The notes under the pieces are model-generated. The model had not been told where the DNA came from. It made no database searches and saw nothing but the letters and a program-made list of their open reading frames with translations. Below are positions 1 through 8,632 of a stretch of 64,000 nucleotides of DNA, piece after piece; positions within the stretch are counted from its first letter, which is position 1; every line of letters starts with the position of its first letter. Made by a program: the position numbers and the translations under genes. This stretch comes from Brotaphodocola sp050873365 (GTDB taxonomy: Bacteria > Bacillota > Clostridia > Lachnospirales > Lachnospiraceae): positions 62,001-126,000 of the forward strand of contig NZ_JBNMIQ010000003.1 of NCBI RefSeq assembly GCF_050873365.1, given 5' to 3'.

Positions 1-1052
1 AAAATCGTACAGCAGTCCTCATACGGCTGAATCGAAGTCTCGAACGTTCCAATCTTCTCAGAAATATCCACGATCTCCTGCTTATCAAAACCGATCAGCG
101 GACGGAATACCGGCATTGTGCAGACCTCGTTCGTTGCAGCGAGGGAATGTACGGTCTGGGAGGCAACCTGTCCGATGCTCTCACCGGTGATCAGCGCCAG
201 CGCATCGTTTCTGCGCGCAATCTCCTCCGCAATCTTCATCATATAACGGCGCATGATGATTGTCAGCTCCTCATGCGGGCACTGCTCGTAGATGTAGAGC
301 TGAATATCCGTAAAGTTTACAACGTAAAGCGGAATCGGACCGGAGTACTTGGACACCTGCTTTGCCAAATCCACAACCTTCTGCTTTGCGCGCTCGCTCG
401 TGTATGGCGGAGCGTGGAAGTAAACCGCATCAATCTTCACACCGCGCTTTGCGATCATATATCCTGCTACCGGGCTGTCAATTCCGCCAGAGAGCAGAAG
501 CATTGCCTTTCCGTTCGTTCCAACCGGCATACCACCCGGTCCCGGAATCATCAGGGAGTAGATATTCACAAGTTTGCGAACCTCCACTTTCAGGAGTACC
601 TGTGGCTTATGAACATCCACAGAAGTCTCCGGATATGCATTCAGGATTGCCTCTCCGAGATCGGCATTCATCTGCTCGGAATGAATCGGGTAGCTCTTGT
701 CGGCACGACGGCTGTCCACCTTAAAGGTGAAGTGTTTGTCCTCATAAACCTCTCCAACATAATCCACAACGATCTTTTTGAGGTTCTCGAAGTCCTTCTC
801 CTCAACCTGAAGCATCGGGCAGATCCACGCAATACCAAAGACACGCTGAAGTGCCTCAATCACCTCATCGTAATCGTAATCGCTGACTGCCTGCACATAG
901 ATACGTCCGGATTCCTTGGAAATCTGGAACGATCCCTCTACTTTTTTGAGTGCTACCTTGATCTGGTGAATCAGGGCATCCTCAAACAGATACCGGTTCT
1001 TTCCCTTTGTTCCGATCTCTGCATACTTAATCAAAAATGACTGAAATTTCAT
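1..1052 (-). CDS. thiI: tRNA 4-thiouridine synthase ThiI (3' end cut by window)
   Basis: Predicted ATP-dependent sulfurtransferase that makes 4-thiouridine at position 8 of tRNA and may also supply sulfur for thiamine thiazole. About 350 residues are visible, starting MKFQSFLIKYAEIGTKGKN from an ATG preceded by AAAGGAAG. A THUMP-type N-terminal region is followed by the PP-loop LLLSGGIDSPVAGY and, near the window edge, the ThiI-typical YEDCCTIF. The C-terminus lies outside the window. It is the last visible gene of a minus-strand operon after the cysteine desulfurase at 1142, its likely sulfur donor. I infer the function from motifs and this pairing. Confidence 0.93.
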   Translation of the reverse strand, partial: MKFQSFLIKYAEIGTKGKNRYLFEDALIHQIKVALKKVEGSFQISKESGRIYVQAVSDYDYDEVIEALQRVFGIAWICPMLQVEEKDFENLKKIVVDYVGEVYEDKHFTFKVDSRRADKSYPIHSEQMNADLGEAILNAYPETSVDVHKPQVLLKVEVRKLVNIYSLMIPGPGGMPVGTNGKAMLLLSGGIDSPVAGYMIAKRGVKIDAVYFHAPPYTSERAKQKVVDLAKQVSKYSGPIPLYVVNFTDIQLYIYEQCPHEELTIIMRRYMMKIAEEIARRNDALALITGESIGQVASQTVHSLAATNEVCTMPVFRPLIGFDKQEIVDISEKIGTFETSIQPYEDCCTI

Positions 1053-1141
1053 GGAGCTTCCTTTCTTTTTGTATTTATAACCGGCTAATAACTTAACCGT
1101 TTTTCTCTATTCAACTCTATTTTTATCTTATCTTAACTTTG

Positions 1142-2296
1142 TTAGCCTCTGCGGTAACGGCGCAGAACCGGAAGAAGTTCTTTGAGTGCGTCGATGCAGT
1201 AATCGATCTGCTCTTTTGTGTTGAACACTCCAAAGCTGAAACGGATCGTCGAGTCGAGGAGATCCGGCTTTACGCCGATTCCCTTTAACGTACCGCTGAT
1301 GCCCGGATGATGGGAAGAACATGCGGAACCGGAGGAAACAAAAATATTCTTGTCCTCAAGCGCATGCAGAAGTACTTCCGCGCGCACACCCTCGAAGCTC
1401 ACACTCACGATCTGCGGAGCGCTTCCCTCGCCCTTCTTGCTGTTGACCACACAGCCGTCAAGCTCTCCGATGCGGTCGATCAGATAATCCTTCAGCTCGA
1501 TCATCTGGCGGATCTTCTCATCATGATTTGTGTACATGATCTTGGCTGCAAGTCCGAGACCTGCAACTCCCGGAACATTCTCTGTACCGGAGCGCAGTCC
1601 ATTCTGCTGACCTCCACCGTAGATCAGAGGTTTGATCTTCACTCCGTTGCGGATATAGAGGAAACCGGTTCCCTTCGGCGCATGAATCTTGTGTCCACTG
1701 ACAGAGAGAAGGTCAATGCCCTCCTTCTTCGGGCGAATCACATATTTTCCATAAGCCTGGATCGCATCTGCATGGATCAGGGTCTTCGGATTCTTCTCCT
1801 TCACGATCTTGGAGATCTCCGCGATCGGCTCGACTGCTCCGACCTCGTTGTTGACGTACATCACAGAGACGAGAATCGTATCCGGGCGCACTGCCTCTCT
1901 GAGCTCCTCCAAGCTGATATGACCGTCCTTGTCAACCGGAAGGAAGGTGATCTCAAATCCGAGTTCTTCCAAGTAAGAAAGCGGATTGTATACAGACGGA
2001 TGTTCGACTGCCGTGCTGATGATGTGCTTTCCGGCACGCTGATTTGCGAGTGCCGTACCGATCAGAGCCATATTGTTGGACTCCGAACCGCCAGAGGTAA
2101 ACAGAATTTCCTTCTCCTCCACTTTCAGCGTCTTTGCAATCTGTGCGCGTGCTTCCTTAATGTAGCGCTCCGCCTCAACGCCTTTTCTGTGCAGGGCTGC
2201 CGCATTTCCGTAATCCTCCGTCATCACCTTGACGACAAGATCCTTTACCTCATCGAGCACCCGCGTCGTCGCGGAATTATCAAAATATGCTTCCAT
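1142..2296 (-). CDS. Cysteine desulfurase (NifS/IscS family)
   Basis: PLP-dependent enzyme that converts cysteine to alanine and loads persulfide sulfur on its active cysteine. The 384-residue protein has the start MEAYFDNSATT, the PLP-lysine motif SGHKIHAPKGTG and the active-site cysteine loop SSGSACSSHHPG, at the usual family length. A GGAGG lies 11 nt before the ATG, overlapping the end of rsmE, so translation may be coupled. The gene sits directly before thiI, so its main role is probably sulfur delivery for tRNA thiolation (inference). The NifS, IscS and CsdB-like subtypes cannot be separated by eye. Confidence 0.94.
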   Translation of the reverse strand: MEAYFDNSATTRVLDEVKDLVVKVMTEDYGNAAALHRKGVEAERYIKEARAQIAKTLKVEEKEILFTSGGSESNNMALIGTALANQRAGKHIISTAVEHPSVYNPLSYLEELGFEITFLPVDKDGHISLEELREAVRPDTILVSVMYVNNEVGAVEPIAEISKIVKEKNPKTLIHADAIQAYGKYVIRPKKEGIDLLSVSGHKIHAPKGTGFLYIRNGVKIKPLIYGGGQQNGLRSGTENVPGVAGLGLAAKIMYTNHDEKIRQMIELKDYLIDRIGELDGCVVNSKKGEGSAPQIVSVSFEGVRAEVLLHALEDKNIFVSSGSACSSHHPGISGTLKGIGVKPDLLDSTIRFSFGVFNTKEQIDYCIDALKELLPVLRRYRRG

Positions 2297-2302
2297 TTTA
2301 TT

Positions 2303-3040
2303 TTAATCCTCCAGTTGAAACATCAAGATAGACAGAGCTGTTAGACCTGCCGTCTCCGTCCGCAAAATTCGTCTGCCAAGCGTGATCGGAGCTACACCTG
2401 CTGACTTTGCTTCTTCCACTTCCTCCACATCAAAACCGCCCTCCGGTCCGATGAAGATCGCCACATCCATGCCCGGGCGCACTTTAGATAAAACTCGTTT
2501 TGTCTCTGCCATTCCCTCGGCAAGCTCATACGGAATCAGTGCAAGGTTCATCTTCTCCGCGCGTTTTACTGCCTCAGAAAAGCTGACCACTCCGCTGACC
2601 TCCGGGATCATCATGCGTCCGGACTGCTTTGCCGCACTCTCGGCAATCGCATTCCAGCGTCTGAGTTTTGCGTCCTCTTTCTTCTTGTCGAGTTTGACCA
2701 CAGCGCGTCTCGTCGCAACCGGAATCACCTCGTAGACGCCAAGTTCGACTGCCTTCTGGATGATCAGATCCATCTTGTCGCTCTTTGGAAGTCCCTGAAA
2801 GAGATAGAGTCTTGACGGAAGCTCACTCGAATCTGCCTCCTCCGACAGAATCTTCGCGCGAATCTCATCCGCCTCCATCGTCTCAAGCTCACAGACATAG
2901 TTTCTCGAAATTCCGTCGCGAATTCCGACTTTCTCGCCCGGTTTCATTCTCAGCACGTTTCGGATATGATTGACATCCTGACCGGTAATCACTGCATAGC
3001 CGTCCGCAATCTGCGCCGGTGTCACAAAAAAATGATACAT
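2303..3040 (-). CDS. rsmE: 16S rRNA (uracil1498-N3)-methyltransferase RsmE
   Basis: SPOUT-class methyltransferase expected to methylate N3 of U1498 in 16S rRNA using S-adenosylmethionine. The 245-residue protein has an N-terminal PUA-like segment (MYHFFVTPAQI) and the C-terminal knot motifs FIGPEGGF and LGRRILRTETA, which bind SAM. It lies 9 bp after prmA and 6 bp before the cysteine desulfurase, so it is the second gene of a tight operon. The length and motifs match the family without oddities. Confidence 0.95.
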   Translation of the reverse strand: MYHFFVTPAQIADGYAVITGQDVNHIRNVLRMKPGEKVGIRDGISRNYVCELETMEADEIRAKILSEEADSSELPSRLYLFQGLPKSDKMDLIIQKAVELGVYEVIPVATRRAVVKLDKKKEDAKLRRWNAIAESAAKQSGRMMIPEVSGVVSFSEAVKRAEKMNLALIPYELAEGMAETKRVLSKVRPGMDVAIFIGPEGGFDVEEVEEAKSAGVAPITLGRRILRTETAGLTALSILMFQLED

Positions 3041-3049
3041 GCTCTCTTC

Positions 3050-4006
3050 CTACTTTCTGCGTGCGGTGATGGAAACCCAATCATTCTGATGGTTGATCTC
3101 CACGATCTCCAGTTCCGGATTTGCTTCCATTGCCTGACGTACATCCTCTTCCTTCGTGTTGATGATTCCAGATGTGATGAAGATTCCTCCGTGCTTGAGG
3201 TGAGGTGCAATCTCGCCCTGAAGCATGATGATAACCGGAGCAAGGATGTTTGCCACAACGATGTCGTAGCACTCGTATCCTGCCTGATCCTGAATTGCCT
3301 TGTCGTCAATAATATTTCCCTGAACAACACCGAACTTCTCAGCCGGAATGTGGTTTGCCTCGAGATTCTCCTTGACTGCAACGACAGCATTCTCATCGAG
3401 GTCGGTTCCAAATGCCTCGCTTGCGCCGAGCTTCAAAGCTGCGATTCCAAGGATTCCGCTTCCTGTGCCGACATCAAGAACCTTCTCGCCACCCTTGATG
3501 TACTTGTCGAGCTGGCGGATGCAAAGCTGAGTTGTCTCGTGTTTTCCGGTTCCAAATGCAGTGCCCGGATCGATCTCGATCAGAAGTTTGTCTGCATGCT
3601 CCGGCGGAATCTCCTCCCAGGTCGGTTTGATCAGGATGTCATCCACGGTGAACGGCTTGAAGTACTGCTTCCAGTTGTTGATCCAGTCCTTATCCTCGGT
3701 CTCGGACACTGCGATTGTGCGCTCGCCGACATTGACGAACTCGCTCAGATCGTCGAGTCCCTCCTCAATGTTGCGCAGAAGGTCTTCAAGATTGCTCAAG
3801 TCTTCGAGGTAGAAGCTGACCTTTGCGGTGCCATCATCCGGCGGAAGCTCCGGGAGAATGTCGATAAACATGCCCTTCGTGTCTGCCTCAGACAGCGGTA
3901 CGTTGTCCTCGATCTCAATGCCCTCAATGCCAAGCTCGTCGAGCATACTGCTGATTAAGTCAACCGCCTCTGTGGTGGTCTTCAGTGTAAATTTTGTCCA
4001 CTTCAT
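3050..4006 (-). CDS. prmA: Ribosomal protein L11 methyltransferase PrmA
   Basis: Predicted SAM-dependent methyltransferase of ribosomal protein L11. The 318 residues include an N-terminal substrate-binding region (MKWTKFTLKTTTEAVDLIS), the SAM motif LDVGTGSGILGIAALKLGA at about residue 180, and the downstream catalytic motif DIVVANILAPV. The start codon has AAAGGATG upstream. It is the first gene of the operon prmA-rsmE-nifS-thiI; prmA next to rsmE is a common arrangement in Bacillota. Confidence 0.95.
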   Translation of the reverse strand: MKWTKFTLKTTTEAVDLISSMLDELGIEGIEIEDNVPLSEADTKGMFIDILPELPPDDGTAKVSFYLEDLSNLEDLLRNIEEGLDDLSEFVNVGERTIAVSETEDKDWINNWKQYFKPFTVDDILIKPTWEEIPPEHADKLLIEIDPGTAFGTGKHETTQLCIRQLDKYIKGGEKVLDVGTGSGILGIAALKLGASEAFGTDLDENAVVAVKENLEANHIPAEKFGVVQGNIIDDKAIQDQAGYECYDIVVANILAPVIIMLQGEIAPHLKHGGIFITSGIINTKEEDVRQAMEANPELEIVEINHQNDWVSITARRK

Positions 4007-4476
4007 AAATTTTCATCCTTTCTTTTGTCTTGATATTATCTTGATTCAGGTAACAGTTTGTCTGTTGGTTTTCTTACTTTATAGTCTACATTCTTAATTT
4101 TTATGCGATTCTATGTGGCTCTTTGATGTATTGCTCTTTGTATCTTTGTAGTATATCTCTATATGGCTCTGCCGACCAGTAAAGTCCTGCAAACTCGCTC
4201 TCGCTCCGGGTTCGACGTAACGGTGCATAAGACTGCAAAATACGCAGTCTAAACACCGACGTCTCACACGGGTTTGCAGGCACTTTCTGGCTCGCAGAGC
4301 CATCGCAACGTACTATCACAACTCTGCAATTCCCGATTCCGATTGAAAAGTATCGGCAGAGCTGACCAGAATTATGCGCTAAGTCAATGCTTACGTCGAT
4401 CTAAACTCATAATAAATGTCCCATACTTAAGAAGAGAAAATCCAGCACCATTCACATACATTCACATAAGGCCCTC
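4007..4476. other. Intergenic region between TSUP permease and prmA
   Basis: 470 bp without a convincing gene. The central part is occupied by palindromic element A1 (4163-4303). The short open frames crossing it are by-products of the element and have no ribosome binding site. I see nothing recognisable from 4304 to 4476. Confidence 0.6.
4163..4303 (-). repeat. Long palindromic element, copy A1
   Basis: A 141-bp imperfect palindrome whose conserved core (CTGCAAAC to GTTTGCAG, 4187-4279) recurs at 8285-8420 and 38658-38795. Read on the minus strand, nested stems can form: ATGGCTCTGC with GCAGAGCCAT, CCAG with CTGG, CTGCAAAC with GTTTGCAG, GACGT with ACGTC, CGGTG with CACCG, and apical AGACTGC with GCAGTCT around a 7-nt loop. 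The outer and apical stems differ in sequence from the other copies but stay paired. It lies downstream of the TSUP gene. Function unknown. Confidence 0.85.
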
Positions 4477-5238
4477 TTAGTTTCCAGAAAGAATTTTGAT
4501 AAACAGAATTGCCAGCACGACCAAAACTACCGGTCTTACAATCTTCTGTCCATTATGTACAACGAGACCGGAACCAATGTAATGTCCTGCGATGCAGAAT
4601 AAACCGGCGCTCAGTCCCAGAGTGTAATTGGCAGTTCCATGAATCAAAAACGTCGTGAGTGCTGCAAGATTGGAAGACAGATTGATCATCTTTGTCATTC
4701 CGGAGGCAGTCTGAACATCCAGTCTCGCCAGTCCAGTCAATACAATCAGAAGAAAGGTTCCCGTTCCCGGACCGTAAAATCCATCGTACATTCCAATGAC
4801 AAGGGATGCACAGATTGCCACTGCAAACGTAGCTGTATCGGAGAGCGGTCCTTTCTCAGAACCTGCTCCGAAATTTTTATTTTTCAGAACATAGAAGGCG
4901 ACAATCGGAAGAACCGGAATCATCAGATTCTTCAGGATCTGATCGCTCGCCAGAAGAGAAAGTCTCGATCCAATCATGGAACCGATGAGTGCCGAAATAC
5001 AGGCGCAAATCGAAAGTGTAATCAGCTTTCTTCCTTTAATATACCCGTTTTTCAAATACCGGGCTGTTGAGATCACTGTTCCCATCGAAGAGGACACCTT
5101 ATTTGTTCCGATTGCGATATGTGCCGGGACGCCGGCGATGATGTATGCCGGAAGAGAAATCAGTCCGCCTCCTCCTGCAATCGAATCAACAAAACCCGCC
5201 AGAAACACAAGTGGCCATACAATTAGATACGTCTTCAT
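4477..5238 (-). CDS. TSUP (TauE/SafE) family membrane permease
   Basis: A 253-residue, very hydrophobic protein with about eight predicted membrane segments. It carries the N-terminal family signature GFVDSIAGGGGLISLPAY and, in the second half, the matching repeat GMYDGFYGPGTGTFLLI. Family members move sulfite, sulfoacetate or other small organosulfur anions, but the substrate cannot be told from sequence. It appears monocistronic, flanked downstream by palindromic element A1. Confidence 0.85.
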   Translation of the reverse strand: MKTYLIVWPLVFLAGFVDSIAGGGGLISLPAYIIAGVPAHIAIGTNKVSSSMGTVISTARYLKNGYIKGRKLITLSICACISALIGSMIGSRLSLLASDQILKNLMIPVLPIVAFYVLKNKNFGAGSEKGPLSDTATFAVAICASLVIGMYDGFYGPGTGTFLLIVLTGLARLDVQTASGMTKMINLSSNLAALTTFLIHGTANYTLGLSAGLFCIAGHYIGSGLVVHNGQKIVRPVVLVVLAILFIKILSGN

Positions 5239-5330
5239 CTCCCTCTATCCTCCCGCTCTTTTGTAACTCACTGTATACTTTCTATATAAATACACAAAGC
5301 TCAAAATATCATAACACACTTTTTTCTGCT

Positions 5331-6368
5331 TTACAAGCAAGTTTCCGGCTCAAAAAGTGCCTGATGAATCCCATCACATAAAATCCTACTGATCCGCTGG
5401 ATTCTCTCATCAATATCAGGCGGAGTTACATACAAATTGCGCAGTTCCGGCTCCAACTTTTCCTCCCATCCTGGCTTTTCCTCGATCTCCCACGCCTCAA
5501 GCGAGCTGATTGTATCATGCACAATCGAAGTCGCACCGACGACAGTCGGGACTCCAACCGCAAACACCGGAACTCCAAGACTTTCTCTTGTCAACCCATG
5601 ACGATGATTTCCCACTCCCGATCCCGGGTGAATTCCCGTATCCGTCAACTGAATCGTCGTCCCAAGACGACGGACACTGCGAGCTGCGAGCGCATCGATC
5701 ACGACGACCATCTCTGGTTTTGTCTCTCTGACAATCCCTTTTAGAATCTCTGCACTCTCCATTCCAGTCTGAGCCATCACGCCCGGAACGATCGCACTTA
5801 ACAGGGGCAGATTTTTCTCCTGACAAAAGCCCGCTCCAAACTGTCCATCGAGATGACGCGTCACTTTCAGATTGCCTGCTGTTCGCGGTCCGAGCGCATC
5901 CGGCGTCACAAAAGCATTTCCAAGTCCTACGACAAGAATCCGCCGACCCGCAAATCCAGTTCTATCCGCTTTATTTTTCACCTTTTCTCCTTTCGGCTCT
6001 TGAGGTTCTTTGAAACCTTCAAGTTCTTTTGGAGTTATCTGTGCTCCTCTTTTTATTTTTTTCTGTTCTCTCAGTAGCAATCTGCGAAGTTGCAGAGCGA
6101 ACTCTTCGGCGATCTCCTCCGCTTCTTCCTCATCGTTTCCCGCCATTCCATCTGCCTCAAGTGTCAGATAGATCCCCTTTGGCTTTCCCATTGCTCTCGC
6201 CCCATGCTCATCAAGGATCTGCACCTCGCTCATCTTTACTGCCGATCCGCTCTCCCTCCACTCGCGCAGAGCAACTCCCGCAATCTCTCCTCCATCTCCC
6301 GGAAAACTTTCTCTCTGCTCAACCGCCAGATCTGTCCGAATCTCAAAATTGTTTTCCTTTCTTGCCAT
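5331..6368 (-). CDS. gpr: Germination protease GPR
   Basis: Aspartate-type endopeptidase (family A25) that degrades small acid-soluble spore proteins at germination, so the organism is a spore former. From the chosen start the protein is about 345 residues, beginning MARKENNFEIRTDLAVEQRE, the region around the propeptide cleavage site. Core motifs include LVVGLGNAFVTPDALGP and the VGVPTVVGATSIVHDT stretch. An in-frame ATG lies 7 codons upstream (6389), but the AAAGGGG box is placed correctly for the ATG at 6368. It stands alone, divergent from rpsT. A forespore sigma promoter is expected, but I could not identify one with confidence. Confidence 0.93.
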   Translation of the reverse strand: MARKENNFEIRTDLAVEQRESFPGDGGEIAGVALREWRESGSAVKMSEVQILDEHGARAMGKPKGIYLTLEADGMAGNDEEEAEEIAEEFALQLRRLLLREQKKIKRGAQITPKELEGFKEPQEPKGEKVKNKADRTGFAGRRILVVGLGNAFVTPDALGPRTAGNLKVTRHLDGQFGAGFCQEKNLPLLSAIVPGVMAQTGMESAEILKGIVRETKPEMVVVIDALAARSVRRLGTTIQLTDTGIHPGSGVGNHRHGLTRESLGVPVFAVGVPTVVGATSIVHDTISSLEAWEIEEKPGWEEKLEPELRNLYVTPPDIDERIQRISRILCDGIHQALFEPETCL

Positions 6369-6493
6369 TTTCCGTGTTCCCCTTTCCATCCATTTATTTT
6401 TCTGTATTACACGAAATTTTCCCTTCAGAAAATTTCCACCTGCGTGCTATGACCGCCTCTCTTATTTTTTCAAAAAATCCTTAGAATTATGTA

Positions 6494-6522
6494 TTGACAT
6501 TTTCTGAGAAATTGAGTAGAAT
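6494..6522 (+). promoter_or_regulatory. SigA promoter of rpsT
   Basis: A perfect TTGACA at 6494-6499 and TAGAAT at 6517-6522 are separated by 17 bp. The resulting leader of about 85 nt precedes rpsT and could host S20 autoregulation, but I cannot assign a specific structure. Confidence 0.85.
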
Positions 6523-6615
6523 ACAAAAGTATGTTTACATTGAACTGTCCGTGTCCAGGCTTTGATGCAAACCAGATGCTATTGAATTATTTTTTTATAA
6601 TTGGAGGTGCCCAGA

Positions 6616-6879
6616 TTGGCAAATATTAAGTCTGCTAAGAAAAGAATTTTAGTTACCGAGACCAAGGCTGCTAGAAACAAAGCTATCAGATCTAAGGTTA
6701 AAACTGCTTGCAAGAAGGTAGAGGCTGCTGTCCTTGCAGGAGATAAGGCTCTTGCTCAGGCAAGCCTGAATGCTGCTATCTCTGAGATCGAGAAGGCTGC
6801 AACCAAGGGTGTTTACCACAGCAACACTGCTTCTAGAAAGGTTTCTCGCCTTTCCAAGGCTGTTAGCGCAATGGCGTAA
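6616..6879 (+). CDS. rpsT: 30S ribosomal protein S20
   Basis: An 87-residue, lysine- and alanine-rich small-subunit protein beginning ANIKSAKKRILVTET after the start residue and ending VSRLSKAVSAMA, with the usual S20 three-helix pattern. The start is most likely the TTG at 6616, because GGAGGTG ends 6 nt before it; the frame stays open upstream but has no better site. Translation from a TTG start is known for S20 in several bacteria and may limit expression. The gene has its own SigA promoter and intrinsic terminator. Confidence 0.95.
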   Translation: MANIKSAKKRILVTETKAARNKAIRSKVKTACKKVEAAVLAGDKALAQASLNAAISEIEKAATKGVYHSNTASRKVSRLSKAVSAMA

Positions 6880-6906
6880 GCATAAGACTGGAATTTAATA
6901 TAACCC

Positions 6907-6954
6907 AAAAAAGAACTTCGATCCCTAGGTGTGGGGAATCGAAGTTCTTTTTTT
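6907..6954 (+). terminator. Intrinsic terminator after rpsT
   Basis: Stem AAGAACTTCGAT with ATCGAAGTTCTT followed by TTTTTTT. The A-run on the other side makes it usable on the minus strand as well, where holA transcription ends. Confidence 0.9.
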
Positions 6955-7021
6955 ACCAATTTTTACCTTGCTCTTATTCACTTATCCTAAATTTACACTT
7001 TCTCTATTGACCGTCTTTCTT

Positions 7022-7993
7022 TTAATACTCTTTTGCAATCAGCAATTCCACCGCAAGACGATCCTGAAGTCGTCCACTCTTAACCGCCTCCTCAGCATCC
7101 ACACACAGATTTACATACGAGAGAATCTGATCCCGCGAAAACTGTCTCGCCTGTGGCATCGTCTTTCCGACAACAAACGGCTGAAGTTTCAGCGCAGACG
7201 CGATCGCACTTCGACCCATCCCCTTTGCCATCAACTCTTTTACCTGCAAAATCTGATTAAACTGTCTCGCAATCAAAAACAGAATTCTCATCGGCGGTTC
7301 TTTGAGGGTCAACAGATCCTCATAGAGATCCATCGCCTTGTGCGGTTGTCTTCCCGCAATCGCAGTCACCATCTCAAAAATTCGGTTTGTTACCTGCGGA
7401 GTACAGATTGCTCTCACATCCTCATCAGTGATCACCTCTTTTTCTCCGGTATAGCTGATAAGCTTTTCGAGTTCCATGCGAATATTCTCCATATCATCTC
7501 CGCTCATACTCAAAAACAGCTCCATCGTTCTTCCGGTGATCTTCTTTCCCGCCTTTGCGAGAATTGCTCCCGCCCATCGCGCAAGCTGAACACTATCCTG
7601 TCGGTTCATCTCCGCAATGTAGCCAATTTCTTTGATCTTCTTATAAAGTTTACTTCGCTTATCCACCTCCGACTCCACAAAAATCATGCAAGTTGTATCC
7701 GGCATCTGTGGAAGATATGTCAAAAGTGCCTCACATCCACCTTTGAGAAATCCGCTGTTTTCAATAAGGATCAGGCGATGTTCCGCAAAAAAAGGCATTG
7801 TGTCTGCCAGACGAATGACCTCCTCGACATCAATTCCCTTACCCTCAAACGCAGCAAAATTCATCGTATCTCCGTCGAGAATCGCCTCCGTCATCTTCTT
7901 TTTATAGCTATTCTTTAAAAAAGCCTCTTCCCCGCAAATCAGATACACTCGCTGAAAAGTGTGATTTTTGATATCCTGATTCAATGTCTGCAT
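7022..7993 (-). CDS. holA: DNA polymerase III delta subunit HolA
   Basis: Clamp-loader delta subunit that opens the sliding clamp at the replication fork. The protein is 323 residues from the ATG at 7993 (MQTLNQDIKNHTFQRVYLI), which has GAGGACGG upstream. The open frame extends to a GTG at 8104, but the added 37 residues are atypical. Family motifs are VYLICGEEAFLKNSY near the N-terminus and a C-terminal helical region (VKSGRLQDRLAVELLIAKEY). The order comEC, holA, rpsT, gpr is common in Clostridia. Confidence 0.9.
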   Translation of the reverse strand: MQTLNQDIKNHTFQRVYLICGEEAFLKNSYKKKMTEAILDGDTMNFAAFEGKGIDVEEVIRLADTMPFFAEHRLILIENSGFLKGGCEALLTYLPQMPDTTCMIFVESEVDKRSKLYKKIKEIGYIAEMNRQDSVQLARWAGAILAKAGKKITGRTMELFLSMSGDDMENIRMELEKLISYTGEKEVITDEDVRAICTPQVTNRIFEMVTAIAGRQPHKAMDLYEDLLTLKEPPMRILFLIARQFNQILQVKELMAKGMGRSAIASALKLQPFVVGKTMPQARQFSRDQILSYVNLCVDAEEAVKSGRLQDRLAVELLIAKEY

Positions 7994-8284
7994 CTTATTC
8001 CGTCCTCTATTTTTTCTTAATTTTCTCTCATATGCAATGATACTTTTTCCATCTCTTATATCACTATTCGCATTGAATATGTATTCCCAATTACTATTAT
8101 GCACTTATATCTTTTGTTGTTTATACCAGATCCGTATAAAAAAATCAACTCCAAAGCAAAATGATTGATGTTTACATATTCAGGTTAACGCTTGCGAAGA
8201 CTTGGCGCGCGATTGAAGGGGCGTGTCCACGAATGTCGACTTAAAAATAAGAATCAAATAACATAACATTGATATAACCTCGAT
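7994..8284. other. Intergenic region upstream of holA
   Basis: 291 bp between the holA start and palindromic element A2. It is AT-rich near holA. I see no gene and no promoter that I would defend. Confidence 0.4.
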
Positions 8285-8420
8285 GCGCTGTAAGGCAAAA
8301 AAGATTCTGCAAACCCGTATGAGACGTCGGTGTTTAGGTCGCGTACTCTGCGACCTTATGCACCGCTACGTCGAATCGGAGCGAGAGCACGTTTGCAGAA
8401 CTTTTTTCGCCGTTCAGCGC
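8285..8420 (+). repeat. Long palindromic element, copy A2
   Basis: A 136-bp imperfect palindrome of the same family as 4163-4303 and 38658-38795. Stems: GCGCTG with CAGCGC, AAAAAAG with CTTTTTT, TTCTGCAAAC with GTTTGCAGAA, GACGT with ACGTC, CGGTG with CACCG, and apical GGTCGC with GCGACC around a 7-nt loop. Its right arm is the founder of the 70-bp tandem array that follows. It lies beyond the 3' end of comEC. Confidence 0.85.
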
Positions 8421-8632
8421 CCGTGACACTTCCGCTAACCGAACCCGGAGCAACGACACGTTTGCAGAACTTTTTTTCGCCGTTCAGCGCCTGTGACACT
8501 TCCGCTAACCGAACCCGGAGCAACGGCACGTTTGCAGAACTTTTTTTCGCCGTTCAGCGCCCGTGACATTTCCGCTAACCGAACCCGGAGCAACGGCACG
8601 TTTGCAGAACTTTTTTCGCCGTTCAGCGCCCG
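8391..8632. repeat. Tandem array of about 70-bp units derived from element A2
   Basis: GTTTGCAGAAC recurs at 8391, 8460, 8530 and 8600, giving periods of 69, 70 and 70 bp. Each unit carries the right arm of element A2 (T-run, CGCCGTTCAGCGCC) plus CCGCTAACCGAACCCGGAGCAACG. The last unit runs into comEC and supplies its stop codon and last one or two codons. Within a unit, AACGGC can pair with GCCGTT across the T-run. The units are nearly identical, suggesting recent amplification. Confidence 0.92.

Noticed and set aside
147..1040. Long plus-strand open frame opposite thiI
   Set aside because: A shadow of thiI: the minus strand encodes the PP-loop and YEDCC motifs, while this product has no family features.
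4094..4319. Short open frames of about 70 codons over palindromic element A1 (and similar ones at 8330-8711 and 38536-38841)
   Set aside because: Their similar peptides simply reflect the repeated DNA element. None has a ribosome binding site, and they occur on both strands.
6390..6493. SigG-type promoter before gpr
   Set aside because: A TTGAAA / CATAGCA pair with 16-bp spacing exists on the minus strand but is too weak a match to annotate.
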